Origin: JAITWN01 sp964388175
Lineage (GTDB): Bacteria > Pseudomonadota > Gammaproteobacteria > SZUA-140
DNA length: 23,570 nt
NCBI GenBank assembly: GCA_964388175.1
Contig: CAYLYS010000040.1
Span: forward strand, 1-23,570
Direction of reading: 5' to 3'
The notes beneath the pieces are model-generated. The model was given only the letters and a program-made list of their open reading frames with translations. It was not told where the DNA came from and made no database searches. Shown piece by piece: positions 7,535 through 16,476 of the stretch (positions are counted from its first letter, which is position 1; every line of letters starts with the position of its first letter). The translations under genes were made by a program, and so were the position numbers.

Positions 7535-8266
7535 ATGATACAGGCGGCGGCGCAGTCCGGAAAATCATCGGAAGAATCGTCGGAACCGTTATTGCAGGTC
7601 GCTGCGCTCGGTCACGGCTACAGCGAAGGCGGCCGGCGGCGCGCCATCCTGCACGACGTCGCGTTCGAGATGCATGCCGGGGAATGCGTCGCCCTGCTCG
7701 GTCGCAGCGGCTCCGGCAAATCCACCCTGCTCGATCTGCTCGGCGGCATCGCCGTTCCGGACGATGGCCGCATCCTGGTCGGCGGACACGAGCTCACCGC
7801 CATGAGCGAACGCGAACGCACGCTTTTCCGCCGCCGCCACGTCGGTTTCATCCAGCAGGATTTCAATCTGCTGCCCACGCTCACCGTCGCCGAAAACCTG
7901 CTGCTGCCGCTTGAACTGAATGGACGCGGCAGCGAACGCGCCGACACCCTGCTCGCCGACGTCGGCCTGGCCGATCGCGCCGCGAGTTATCCCGACCGGC
8001 TGTCGGGCGGCGAACAACAGCGCATCGCCATCGCCCGTGCGCTGGTACACGATCCGCTGCTGGTGCTCGCCGACGAACCGACGGGCAATCTCGACGCCGC
8101 CACCGGCCGCGCCGCGCTGGCGCTGCTCACACGGCTGGCACGCGCATCCGGTGGCATGCTGCTGATCGTCACTCACTCGCGCGCGGTCGCCGAGGGCGCC
8201 GACCGCGTGCTGACCCTGGCCGACGGCCGCCTCCACGCCGGCGATATCGCCGGAGTGGCGTGGTGA
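7535..8266 (+). CDS. ABC transporter ATP-binding protein (AttE/LolD/MacB-like)
   Basis: This is a 243-residue cytoplasmic ATPase. It has Walker A GRSGSGKS (residues 56-63), the Q-loop in FIQQDFNLLP (Gln107 or 108), signature LSGGE (156-160), Walker B LLVLADEP (175-182) with catalytic Glu181, and a switch His in IVTHSRA. It resembles the LolD/MacB/AttE group that works with FtsX-type permeases. The next gene encodes such a permease and starts within this gene's last codons. No clear ribosome binding site precedes the ATG at 7535. An internal TTG near the LLQVAAL segment is an alternative start, so the first about 20 residues are uncertain. The region upstream to the divergent rhomboid gene is only 8 bp. 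Confidence 0.92.
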   Translation: MIQAAAQSGKSSEESSEPLLQVAALGHGYSEGGRRRAILHDVAFEMHAGECVALLGRSGSGKSTLLDLLGGIAVPDDGRILVGGHELTAMSERERTLFRRRHVGFIQQDFNLLPTLTVAENLLLPLELNGRGSERADTLLADVGLADRAASYPDRLSGGEQQRIAIARALVHDPLLVLADEPTGNLDAATGRAALALLTRLARASGGMLLIVTHSRAVAEGADRVLTLADGRLHAGDIAGVAW

Positions 8267-10800
8267 GGCTGCTCTTTCGCACCGTCCTGCGTCATTACCG
8301 CCGGCATCCCTGGCAACTGATCCTTGCCGTTTTCGGCGTCGCGCTCGGGGTCGCCACCGTCGTTGCCATCGAGCTTGCCGGCAACAGCGCGCAGCGCGCC
8401 TTTCAGCTCTCCCTGCACGATATCGCCGGTGCGGCCACTCATCGTATCGTCGGTTTGTCGCAGGGCGTGGATGAACGCCTGTACCTGCGCCTGCGTCTGT
8501 CCGGTGTGCGCGAATCCGCGCCGTTGATCGAGGCCCACGTGCACGCGCAGGGGGAAACCCTGCATCTGCTCGGCGTCGATCCCTTCGCCGAAGGACAGTT
8601 TCGCCGGCATCTGCGCCAGATTGACAACGGCCTCGACGGCGCCCTGATCGCCGAGCCGGGCAGCGCCTATCTCGCCGCCCCCACCGCGGCGCGCCTCGGC
8701 GTCGGCGCGGGCGATACGCTGGAGATCACGCTGGGCGGCAAGACGCATCGACTCACCCTGCTCGGCCTGATGGATGGCGCAGATACCGGCATCGGCGCCG
8801 GCGAGGGGCGCGCAGCCGCCATCGACGGTCTGCTGATATGCGACATCGCCACGGCACAGGAAATCACCGGCATGCAGGGGCGCCTGAGCTGGATCGATCT
8901 GCGCCTGCCCGACGGCACCGAAGGCATCCGCCGTGCGGAATTCATCGCCGGCCTGCTGCCGCCTTCGGTGGCGATGCTGCCGGCCGCGGCGCGCACGCGC
9001 GCGCTCGAACAGATGGGCGCGGCCTTTCACACCAATCTGCGCGCCATGAGCCTCCTCGCCCTCATCGTCGGCATGTTCCTGATCTTCAATACCATGCGCT
9101 TTGCCGTCGTCCAGCGCCGCGATCAGATCGCCTGTCAGCGCCTGCTCGGCGTCACGCGCGGTGAAATTCTCGCCGTGACCCTGAGCGAAGCGCTGCTCAT
9201 CGGCGCCGCCGGCACCGCGCTCGGTCTGCCCGCCGGCATCGCATTGGGTCAGACCCTGCTGACGCTGATCGCGCAGACCGTCAACGATCTCTATTTCGTG
9301 CTCACCGTGACCGAGCTGTGGATAGCGCCGGGTCTGCTGCTGCGCGGCCTGCTTCTCGGCCTCGCCGCGACGCTGCTGGCGGCTCTGGTGCCGGCGCTGG
9401 AGGCGACCCTGGTCGCTCCGCGCGGCGGCCTGCGCCGCTCCCAACTGGAAACGAAGAGCCGCACGCTCGCACCGCGCCTGGCGCTGCTCGGCGTGGTGGC
9501 GCTGATTCTGTCCGCGGCGCTGCTCGGTGCATCGCAGGATTCGCTGCATGCGGGTTTCGTCGGCTTATTCCTGGTCGTGCTCGGCGTGAGTCTGCTCACA
9601 CCGCTGTGCACGCTCGGGCTGGTGCGCCTGATCGGCAGTCTGCCGGCGGCGATCACCGTGCGGCTGGCGGTGCGTGGCATCGCCGCCGCGCTCAGTCGTA
9701 CCGGCGTGGCGCTGGCGGCACTCATGCTCACCATGGCGACCACGCTCGGCCTCGCCCTGATGATCGACAGCTTTCGCGCCACGGTCGCGCAATGGCTGGA
9801 CGCTTCTCTGCAGGCCGATATCTACGTTTCTCTGCCCTCTTCCGCCGGCGGCACGCTGGCCCCGGCGCTGGTCGAAGCCGTACTCGCCGTGCCCGGCGTC
9901 GCCGCGCATTCGACCGGGCGCATGCTGCAACTGGAGTCGGCGGACGGCATCACCGCGGTTTTCGTGCTCGGTCTGTCCCCGGGTCTCGCGCCGGCTTATC
10001 CCTTGAAAAACGGCGACGCCGGCGCGGTCTGGCCGCGTTTCACCGCGGGCACGGCGATCACCGTCTCCGAGCCTTTCGCTTACCGTCATCGCTTGTCCGT
10101 GAACGATACCCTTACGCTGCGCACCGATCATGGCCCGCACGCCTTTCCGATCGCCGGCATTCATTACGACTATCGCTCCGAGCAGGGACAGGTACTCATG
10201 CCGCGGGCACTCTACGCTCAGTGGTACGGCGACCAGGCCGTCGGCAGCATCGGCCTGTACCTGCAGGACGGCGCCGACAGGGAGCACGCCATGGCGGCGG
10301 TACGTGCAGCCATCGCCGGTGCCGCCGATGGCGATCCCGTCCAGCTGCGTTCCCATGCCGAGCTGCGCCGCCTGTCCATGGACATATTCGAGCGCACCTT
10401 CACCATCACCGAGGTCCTGCGCCTGATTGCGATCATAGTGGCGGTCGCGGGCATCCTCGGCGCGCTGATGGCGATGCAGCTCGAACGGGGCGCCGAACTG
10501 GCGGTGCTGCGCATGCTGGGATGCACGCCGCTGCAGATTTTCGGCATGGTCATGGTGCAGACCGGCACCATGGGACTGATCGCCGGCCTGATCGCGCTGC
10601 CCGCCGGCGCGGTGCTCGCGGCGTTGCTGGTGGAGGTCATCAATGTGCGCTCCTTCGGTTGGAGCATGCGTTTGCTGTTGCCACCCGGCGCGTTTCTGAA
10701 CGCCTTGGCGACGGCTTTCGCCGCAGCGCTGATTGCCGGTCTCTATCCGGCGTGGAAGATGAGCCGCGCCCTGCCCGCCACGACGCTGCGTGGAGGATGA
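8263..10800 (+). CDS. FtsX-type ABC permease with two FtsX domains (AttF-AttG fusion-like)
   Basis: This is 845 residues from the GTG at 8263, which overlaps the ATPase stop as GTGA with CGGAG 7 bases upstream; the adjacent GTG at 8260 is also possible. An N-terminal membrane helix (about residues 15-38) is followed by a large periplasmic domain. A first FtsX domain lies at about 260-390 (LIVGMFLIFNTMRFAVVQRR, then RLLGVTRGEI), then a central set of helices and a second periplasmic domain. A second FtsX domain fills the last 130 residues (ERGAELAVLRMLGCTPLQIF). Such permeases form MacB/Lol-like complexes that use ATP to work on envelope substrates rather than carry out classical uptake. The AttH-like gene follows one base later. 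Confidence 0.9.
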   Translation: MRLLFRTVLRHYRRHPWQLILAVFGVALGVATVVAIELAGNSAQRAFQLSLHDIAGAATHRIVGLSQGVDERLYLRLRLSGVRESAPLIEAHVHAQGETLHLLGVDPFAEGQFRRHLRQIDNGLDGALIAEPGSAYLAAPTAARLGVGAGDTLEITLGGKTHRLTLLGLMDGADTGIGAGEGRAAAIDGLLICDIATAQEITGMQGRLSWIDLRLPDGTEGIRRAEFIAGLLPPSVAMLPAAARTRALEQMGAAFHTNLRAMSLLALIVGMFLIFNTMRFAVVQRRDQIACQRLLGVTRGEILAVTLSEALLIGAAGTALGLPAGIALGQTLLTLIAQTVNDLYFVLTVTELWIAPGLLLRGLLLGLAATLLAALVPALEATLVAPRGGLRRSQLETKSRTLAPRLALLGVVALILSAALLGASQDSLHAGFVGLFLVVLGVSLLTPLCTLGLVRLIGSLPAAITVRLAVRGIAAALSRTGVALAALMLTMATTLGLALMIDSFRATVAQWLDASLQADIYVSLPSSAGGTLAPALVEAVLAVPGVAAHSTGRMLQLESADGITAVFVLGLSPGLAPAYPLKNGDAGAVWPRFTAGTAITVSEPFAYRHRLSVNDTLTLRTDHGPHAFPIAGIHYDYRSEQGQVLMPRALYAQWYGDQAVGSIGLYLQDGADREHAMAAVRAAIAGAADGDPVQLRSHAELRRLSMDIFERTFTITEVLRLIAIIVAVAGILGALMAMQLERGAELAVLRMLGCTPLQIFGMVMVQTGTMGLIAGLIALPAGAVLAALLVEVINVRSFGWSMRLLLPPGAFLNALATAFAAALIAGLYPAWKMSRALPATTLRGG

Positions 10801-10801
10801 A

Positions 10802-11989
10802 ATGCGTATCGCGGGTGTCGCCATCATCGTTCTGTCCGTCCTGTTCGCCGCGCTCGGTGCGCATCTGCTGCTGCAGCGGACGCCGGATACGCCGCGGAGC
10901 GGCTTCGATCTCGCCGAACTGCTCGGTGCGTCGAGCGGTGAATCGGCCAGTGAATCGATAAGGGGCTTGCGCGGGGGCAATGATACCGCCGGCGAGGGTT
11001 ATGCTCGCGTGCTGACGCCGCGGATTTTCTCCTTTCCGCGCGATCACGGACCGCACCCGCCGTATCGCAGCGAATGGTGGTATTTCACCGGCAATCTGTT
11101 CGACGAGACCGGCCGGCGTTTCGGTTATCAATGGGTGGTTTTCCGCCGCGCGCTGCGGCCGCATGCCGTCGAGCGCAGCTCGGCCTGGGGCGCCAATCAG
11201 GCGTTCATGGCGCATTTCGCCTTGACCGACGTCGATGGCCGCCGCTTTCATCATTTCGAGCGTTTTGCCCGTGGCAGCGCCGGACTCGCGGGCGCGCAGC
11301 AGGAACCGCTGCAAGTCTGGCTCGAAGACTGGTCACTGGAGGAAACCGGCACCGGCGCCTGGCGCCTGCGCGCCGCCGAGAACGATGTGCTGATCGATCT
11401 GCTGCTGACCCCCGCCAAGCCGGTGGTGCTGAACGGCGAACAGGGGCTGAGCAGGAAAAGCGCAGGCGCAGGTAACGCTTCTTATTACTATTCGATCAGC
11501 CGTCTCGAGACCCATGGTATACTGCGCGCCGCCGGGCGCAGCCATGAAGTCAGCGGATTTTCCTGGCTCGACCGCGAATGGGGAACGAGCGCGCTGGCGC
11601 CCGATCAGCAAGGCTGGGACTGGTTCGCTCTGCAGCTGGACGACGGCAGCGAACTGATGTTCTATCAGCTGCGGCGCAGGGACGGCACCGTCGATCCCTT
11701 CAGCAGCGGCACGCTGATCGCGGCGGACGGCAGCCACGAAGGGCTCGATGCCGAGGCGGTCACGCTGGAGGTGCTGGACAGTTGGCGCAGCCCGCTCGGC
11801 GCGGTCTACCCTGCCCGCTGGCGTCTGCATCTTCCCGCTCAGGCCTTGACGCTCGACATCCGCCCCGTTCTCTCCGCGCAGGAACTGGACGCATCGGTGC
11901 GGTACTGGGAAGGCGCCGTCGATGTCGCCGGCAGCAGAAAAGGACAGCCTGTCGGCGGGCAGGGATACGTCGAACTGGTCGGTTACTGA
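10802..11989 (+). CDS. AttH-like secreted lipocalin-fold protein (CrtC/AttH family)
   Basis: This is 395 residues from the ATG at 10802, with GGAGG 5 bases upstream; an in-frame GTG at 10790 would put that site inside the gene. Residues 1-24 form an uncleaved anchor or signal sequence (RIAGVAIIVLSVLFAALGAHL). Family motifs follow: SEWWYFTGNLFDE near residue 90, SGFSWLDREWGTS near 245, and GWDWFALQLDDGSELMFYQL near 265. These match the COG5621 'predicted secreted hydrolase' AttH group, related to carotenoid 1,2-hydratase CrtC and built of two lipocalin-like barrels. It is encoded one base after the permease, so it is probably the periplasmic partner of the ABC complex. Its enzymatic activity is unproven. 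Confidence 0.88.
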   Translation: MRIAGVAIIVLSVLFAALGAHLLLQRTPDTPRSGFDLAELLGASSGESASESIRGLRGGNDTAGEGYARVLTPRIFSFPRDHGPHPPYRSEWWYFTGNLFDETGRRFGYQWVVFRRALRPHAVERSSAWGANQAFMAHFALTDVDGRRFHHFERFARGSAGLAGAQQEPLQVWLEDWSLEETGTGAWRLRAAENDVLIDLLLTPAKPVVLNGEQGLSRKSAGAGNASYYYSISRLETHGILRAAGRSHEVSGFSWLDREWGTSALAPDQQGWDWFALQLDDGSELMFYQLRRRDGTVDPFSSGTLIAADGSHEGLDAEAVTLEVLDSWRSPLGAVYPARWRLHLPAQALTLDIRPVLSAQELDASVRYWEGAVDVAGSRKGQPVGGQGYVELVGY

Positions 11990-11997
11990 GTATATTC

Positions 11998-13320
11998 ATG
12001 AATCAGAACATTCCCCGCGTCGGTTTCGTCAGCCTGGGATGCCCCAAGGCACTGGTCGATTCCGAACGGATCATCACGCGGCTGCGCGCAGAAGGCTATG
12101 AGATCAGCCCGAACTACGAGCAGGCCGATCTCGTCGTCGTCAACACCTGCGGATTCATCGACGATGCCGTCGATGAATCGCTCGATGCCATCGGCGAAGC
12201 GCTGGCCGAAAACGGTCGCGTCATCGTCACCGGCTGTCTCGGCGCCCGACGCGACATCATCAGCGAAGCGCATCCCGAAGTGCTGGCGGTGACCGGCCCG
12301 CACGCGCTCGAAGAAGTAATGACGGCGGTGCACGAACATCTGCCGCCGCGCCATGACCCTTTCACCAGCCTGATCCCGCCCCAGGGCATTCGCCTCACGC
12401 CGCGCCACTATGCCTGGCTCAAGATCTCGGAAGGCTGCGACCACCGCTGCACGTTCTGCATCATTCCCTCGCTGCGCGGCGATCTGGCCAGCCGGCCGAT
12501 CGGTGACGTCATGGAGGAAGCGGAAAACCTCGTGCACGCCGGCGTACGCGAGTTGCTGGTGATCTCGCAGGATACCAGCGCCTACGGCGTGGACCTGCGC
12601 TACCGCACCGGCTTCTGGCGCGGACGGCCGTTGAAAACGCGTTTTCTCGAACTGACCCGCGCGCTCGGCGAACTCGGCGTCTGGGTGCGTCTGCACTACG
12701 TCTATCCCTACCCGCATGTGGACGACGTCATCCCGCTGATGGCCGAAGGGCTCATCCTGCCCTATCTCGATATCCCCATGCAGCACGCCAGCCCGCGCAT
12801 CCTGAAGGCGATGAAGCGCCCCGCCGGCAGCGCCGACATGCTGGCACGCATTCGTCAATGGCGTGCGATTTGTCCGGACATCACGCTGCGCAGCACCTTC
12901 ATCGTCGGGTTCCCCGGTGAAACCGAGGGGGATTTCGAACAACTGCTGGAATTCCTCCACGAGGCGCAGCTCGATCGCGTCGGTTGCTTCGCCTATTCTC
13001 CGGTCGAGGGCGCAGTGGCCAATGCGCTACCGAATGCGGTGCCGGAAGAAATCAAGGAAGAGCGGCTGGAGCGCTTCATGACGGCCCAGGCCGAAATCAG
13101 CGCATCGCGGCTGCGGCGCCATCTGGGCAAGCATCTGCAGGTGTTGGTCGATGAAGTGGCCGATGGCCATGCGACAGGCCGCAGCATGGCCGATGCGCCC
13201 GGTATCGACGGCACGGTGCGCATCAGCGAAGCCGGCGGCGTGCAGGCCGGCGATCTGATCATGGTCGAGATCACCGCGAGCGATGCGCACGATCTCGACG
13301 GGCGCATTGTGCGCGCCTGA
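11998..13320 (+). CDS. rimO: Ribosomal protein S12 (Asp89) methylthiotransferase RimO
   Basis: This 440-residue radical SAM enzyme inserts a methylthio group at the beta-carbon of a conserved Asp of ribosomal protein S12. The N-terminal UPF0004 domain has the three cluster cysteines Cys15 (VSLGCPKALVDSE), Cys51 (NTCGFIDDA) and Cys80 (TGCLGAR). The radical SAM motif CxxxCxxC is Cys147, Cys151 and Cys154 (EGCDHRCTFC). A C-terminal TRAM domain covers about residues 375-440. The length equals E. coli RimO (about 441). The frame is open far upstream, but the ATG at 11998 matches the family start, 8 bp after the AttH-like gene; the ribosome binding site is weak. It is probably housekeeping and not functionally tied to its neighbours. 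Confidence 0.96.
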   Translation: MNQNIPRVGFVSLGCPKALVDSERIITRLRAEGYEISPNYEQADLVVVNTCGFIDDAVDESLDAIGEALAENGRVIVTGCLGARRDIISEAHPEVLAVTGPHALEEVMTAVHEHLPPRHDPFTSLIPPQGIRLTPRHYAWLKISEGCDHRCTFCIIPSLRGDLASRPIGDVMEEAENLVHAGVRELLVISQDTSAYGVDLRYRTGFWRGRPLKTRFLELTRALGELGVWVRLHYVYPYPHVDDVIPLMAEGLILPYLDIPMQHASPRILKAMKRPAGSADMLARIRQWRAICPDITLRSTFIVGFPGETEGDFEQLLEFLHEAQLDRVGCFAYSPVEGAVANALPNAVPEEIKEERLERFMTAQAEISASRLRRHLGKHLQVLVDEVADGHATGRSMADAPGIDGTVRISEAGGVQAGDLIMVEITASDAHDLDGRIVRA

Positions 13321-13454
13321 AACGCAGGCATCCGGCAACACCGGTGCGTAGCTCACTTTCCCCAACTGCGTCATACCCTTGCAATATCTGCCTGCAACAA
13401 TTAATGTGAACACTGTTCTGGAAAAGCAACGCCAATAAACGCGGGACTGAGACC
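13321..13454 (+). promoter_or_regulatory. Intergenic region with a possible promoter for the TPP-enzyme gene
   Basis: This is the first plus-strand gap of over 100 bp after 7.5 kb, so a new promoter is expected. TTGCAA (13379-13384) and TTAATG (13401-13406), 16 bp apart, are a plausible but weak sigma-70 pair. The only hairpin after rimO has a 4-bp CCGG stem and no T-run, so no intrinsic terminator is called. Confidence 0.3.
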
Positions 13455-15365
13455 ATGAAGCCTTCTCTTGAAGTAGAGAAATCTCTCTCGGAGCTGCTTC
13501 CTGCTGTCTATCCTGAAGCCGCCGACCTCATCGTTTCCTACCTGGAGCAGATCGGCGTCGAATATGTCTTCGGCGTTCCCGGCGGCGCCATCGAACCCCT
13601 GTACAACGCCCTCGCCCGCAGTGAACGTCGCGGCCGCATCATCCCCGTCGTCGCACGCCACGAATCCGGAGCGGCCTTCATGGCGGACGGTTACGCGCGC
13701 GATTCGGGACTGCTCGGCGTGTGCTGCACCACGACGGGCCCTGGCGTGACCAACGCCATCACCGGCATCGCCAGCGCTTACCAGGACGACATCCCCATGC
13801 TGGTCATCACCGCGCAGACGCCGCTGGATTCCTTCGGCCGCGGCGCGGTGCAGGAATCCTCATGCACCGCCATCGACACAGTGGCCATGCTGCGTCACTG
13901 CACGCACTACAACACGCTGGTTTCGCATCCGGCGCAGCTCGAATACAAGCTCTGCGCCGCCATCACCATGGCCGTGCAGGCGCGTGGACCGGTGCATCTC
14001 AGCGTTCCGCTCGATATCCTGCGCATGCTGTTCGAAGCGAGCGGACCACGGCGTCGCCTGGACTGGCTGCTTCATCGTCCGCGGCTCAGCGACGCCGATG
14101 CCATGAACACGCTGTCCCACAAGGTGCGGCAGGCGAAACGCCCCATCGTCGTCGTCGGCGAGGCCTGCCGCAGCGCGGCCGCACGCGTGATCGCCTTTGC
14201 GGAGCGGAGCGGCGCCCTGCTGATCACGACACCGCAGGGCAAGGGATTGATCGACCCCTATCACTCCCATTACCGCGGCGGCTGCGGACTGGCCGGCCAC
14301 CACAGCGCCCGCGATCTGCTGCTCAATGCCGGTACCGATCTGATCATGGTCGTCGGCTCCTGCCTCGATGAGCAGGCCGGACAAGGCTGGCTCCACGACA
14401 ACAGATTGAGAGGCAAGCTGGTGCACATCGATGAGCTGGCGCGCCACTTCATTCGCTCGCAGCATGCCGACATGCATGTGTGCGGTGACATCGATACGAT
14501 TTTCGAAACGCTGACCGCCGGTTTGAGCGCCGTCGAAACGAACACCTTGCTGCCTTGGGATGTCGGCATCCATTCCGCCGCAAGCCGCGGTGGCAATAAT
14601 GTGGTGCTCTTCGAAAGACGCGTGCGGGATCGGCGCCGCCCCGAGCCCGAGACAGAGGATAAGCAGAGCGAGCGGCGCAATCACGATCGACGCATGGTCG
14701 CCACCGCCGTACCTCCGTTCAAGCGCTCATTCACCCTCACCGACGAACAACGCTGCTACAGCAGCGACAGCCCGATCAAACCTCAGCGCCTGATGCACGA
14801 GCTGTCACGCTTGATGCCGCCCGGCACGCGCTTTCTCGCCGACATCGGCAACAGCTTCCTGTGGGGTCTGCATTATCTGCATCCTGTCCAGTACGATGCC
14901 TCATCCTGCGATTATTTCCGCACCAGCATGGGCTTCGCCTCCATGGGCTGGGCCATCGGCGCCGCCGTGGGAACCGCATTGAGTGATTCCACCCGCCCCG
15001 TGGTCTGTCTGGTCGGCGACGGCAGCTACCTGATGAGCGGACAGGAAATCACTGTCGCTCTGATGCATGAGCTGCCGGTCATCTTCATGATCCTCAACGA
15101 TCAGGCCCTGGGCACCGTCAAACACGGCCAGCGCCTGGCGCGCGCCGAGCGTGTGGGTTTCGAACTGCCGGCCGTCAATTACGCGAACATGGCCCAGGCC
15201 ATGGGCATCGATGCCTATACGGTCTACTCGGCAACCGATCTGATCAACATCGACATACCACGCATCCTGCGTCGCCGCGCGCCTACTTTGATAGATGTTC
15301 ATGTCGATGGAAAAGAAATCCCCCCGCTCTCTGAACGGATGGATATGCTTGCCCTTCCCTTCTGA
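13455..15365 (+). CDS. Thiamine-diphosphate-dependent acetolactate-synthase-like enzyme with Arg-rich insert
   Basis: This is a 636-residue cytoplasmic enzyme of the acetolactate synthase/pyruvate oxidase family. The N-terminal Pyr domain (about residues 20-190) has VFGVPGGAIEPLYNAL and the catalytic Glu70 in ARHESGAAFMADGYAR. A central domain spans about 215-370. The C-terminal PP domain (about 440-620) has the ThDP/Mg motif from GDG at 521-523 to Asn548-Asp549 (LNDQALGTV). It is longer than typical AHAS catalytic subunits. The extra length includes a charged insert at about residues 387-414 with RRVRDRRR and RRNHDRRM. No AHAS regulatory subunit or other ilv gene is adjacent, so valine/isoleucine synthesis is not supported. 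The substrate is unknown. Base composition is like the upstream core. The next gene starts 48 bp later and may be cotranscribed. Confidence 0.85.
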   Translation: MKPSLEVEKSLSELLPAVYPEAADLIVSYLEQIGVEYVFGVPGGAIEPLYNALARSERRGRIIPVVARHESGAAFMADGYARDSGLLGVCCTTTGPGVTNAITGIASAYQDDIPMLVITAQTPLDSFGRGAVQESSCTAIDTVAMLRHCTHYNTLVSHPAQLEYKLCAAITMAVQARGPVHLSVPLDILRMLFEASGPRRRLDWLLHRPRLSDADAMNTLSHKVRQAKRPIVVVGEACRSAAARVIAFAERSGALLITTPQGKGLIDPYHSHYRGGCGLAGHHSARDLLLNAGTDLIMVVGSCLDEQAGQGWLHDNRLRGKLVHIDELARHFIRSQHADMHVCGDIDTIFETLTAGLSAVETNTLLPWDVGIHSAASRGGNNVVLFERRVRDRRRPEPETEDKQSERRNHDRRMVATAVPPFKRSFTLTDEQRCYSSDSPIKPQRLMHELSRLMPPGTRFLADIGNSFLWGLHYLHPVQYDASSCDYFRTSMGFASMGWAIGAAVGTALSDSTRPVVCLVGDGSYLMSGQEITVALMHELPVIFMILNDQALGTVKHGQRLARAERVGFELPAVNYANMAQAMGIDAYTVYSATDLINIDIPRILRRRAPTLIDVHVDGKEIPPLSERMDMLALPF

Positions 15366-15413
15366 TCAGGATTCACGCGCACTGTCGGTTTGTTGAAGTG
15401 CGTTACTATCTCT

Positions 15414-16466
15414 ATGCCAGAATCATCAGATAGAACGATAGCCTTCCAGGTTCCTGATAGCGATATCCGACCATTGTGGGATATATGGCTATCGGTGTTT
15501 CGATTGCCAGCGCTTACTGTCGCGGATGAGCTTGGGGTTTTTAGCTTTCTTTCAGATGAGCCCAGCACTGCTGAAGCAGTTGCAGAACATATAGGTTCAG
15601 AAAGTATCGCGAGCAACGCATTGCTCAATTTGCTAGCTGCGCTTGGTTATCTGGAAAAAGAAAGCGGTTTTTTTCATCTGAGCGCAATGGCTCGCACATA
15701 CCTTTTACCGTCAAGCCCTTATTATTGGGGTGGAGTTTTTTGTTCGGTCAAAGATATGCCCGTAAGTCATGCAATGATAAAAGAAGCCATTCTTGGCGGG
15801 AATGGGGATGCTCGACAAGCCATTGTGAGAAAATTTACGGATGAATGGAAATCTGGAAATATCAATCTAGAGAATATCCGCTCATTCACTGCAAAAATGC
15901 ATAGCCATGCAGTTACATCAGCAAATAGCTTGGCGAAAAATCCAGCCTTCATAGGCATAAGAAAATTGCTTGATGTGGGAGGTGGATCAGGTTGTTACTC
16001 CACCGCCTTGGCTTCCGCGTATCAAGATATTTCATGCTCCATTGGCGAACTTCCCGCTGTTTGCCCAATTACACAGGAATACGTAAACGCTTCGGGTTAT
16101 GCCAGCCGTGTTGATGTCCTCCCCTTTGATATGTTCAATGGCGTGTGGCCAACAAACTACGATGCCGTGTTCTTTAGCGATATTCTTCACGATTGGGCAC
16201 CGGATCAATGCCTGATTCTGGCCAGCCGAGCTTTCGACTGTTTACCTCACGGTGGAACAATATTTATTCACGAAGCGCTGCTTAACGATGATGAGGTCGG
16301 CCCTCTTACAGTCAATGCCTATTCCTTGGCTATGTTAATGGTTGCGCAAGGAAAGCAGTATACGAAATCGGAATTGACGAAGATCTTAAGCTCGGTTGGA
16401 TTTACGGATGTCGAAGTTACGGCGGCACATGGATATTATTCATTGATAAGTGCAAGAAAACCTTAA
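15414..16466 (+). CDS. SAM-dependent O-methyltransferase (acetylserotonin O-methyltransferase-like, class Methyltransf_2)
   Basis: This is 350 residues from the ATG at 15414; in-frame TTG codons at 15390 and 15393 would add up to eight residues and no start has a clear ribosome binding site. Residues about 20-100 form the winged-helix dimerisation domain (LPALTVADELGVFSFL; LLNLLAALGYLEKE). The Rossmann SAM-binding motif LLDVGGGSGCYS is at 185-196. The segment FSDILHDWAPDQ contains His259, at the place of the catalytic base in this family. Relatives methylate hydroxyl groups of secondary metabolites such as aromatic polyketides and acetylserotonin, and a few are C-methyltransferases. The end overlaps or abuts the first citrate-synthase-like gene, so the two are probably one operon. 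Base composition is much lower in G+C than upstream. Confidence 0.88.
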   Translation: MPESSDRTIAFQVPDSDIRPLWDIWLSVFRLPALTVADELGVFSFLSDEPSTAEAVAEHIGSESIASNALLNLLAALGYLEKESGFFHLSAMARTYLLPSSPYYWGGVFCSVKDMPVSHAMIKEAILGGNGDARQAIVRKFTDEWKSGNINLENIRSFTAKMHSHAVTSANSLAKNPAFIGIRKLLDVGGGSGCYSTALASAYQDISCSIGELPAVCPITQEYVNASGYASRVDVLPFDMFNGVWPTNYDAVFFSDILHDWAPDQCLILASRAFDCLPHGGTIFIHEALLNDDEVGPLTVNAYSLAMLMVAQGKQYTKSELTKILSSVGFTDVEVTAAHGYYSLISARKP

Positions 16467-16476
16467 GGTGGCCTGC

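Noticed and set aside
7527..7568. Upstream extension of the rhomboid frame
   Set aside because: It adds 14 residues not typical of the family and would overlap the divergent ATPase gene; the ATG at 7526 fits better.
8173..9549. Minus-strand open frame of 458 codons antisense to the FtsX permease
   Set aside because: Shadow frame created by high G+C; it has no domain signature and overlaps a well-supported gene.
11578..11997. In-frame upstream extension of rimO
   Set aside because: The extension overlaps the AttH-like gene and is Arg/Ala-rich without similarity to RimO; the family N-terminus starts at the ATG at 11998.
13321..13350. Intrinsic terminator after rimO
   Set aside because: The only stem is CCGG/CCGG (4 bp) and no T-run follows.
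13455..15365. ilvB/ilvI acetolactate synthase for branched-chain amino acids
   Set aside because: The family is right, but there is no small subunit or other ilv gene beside it and a charged insert is present, so a specific ilv name is not justified.
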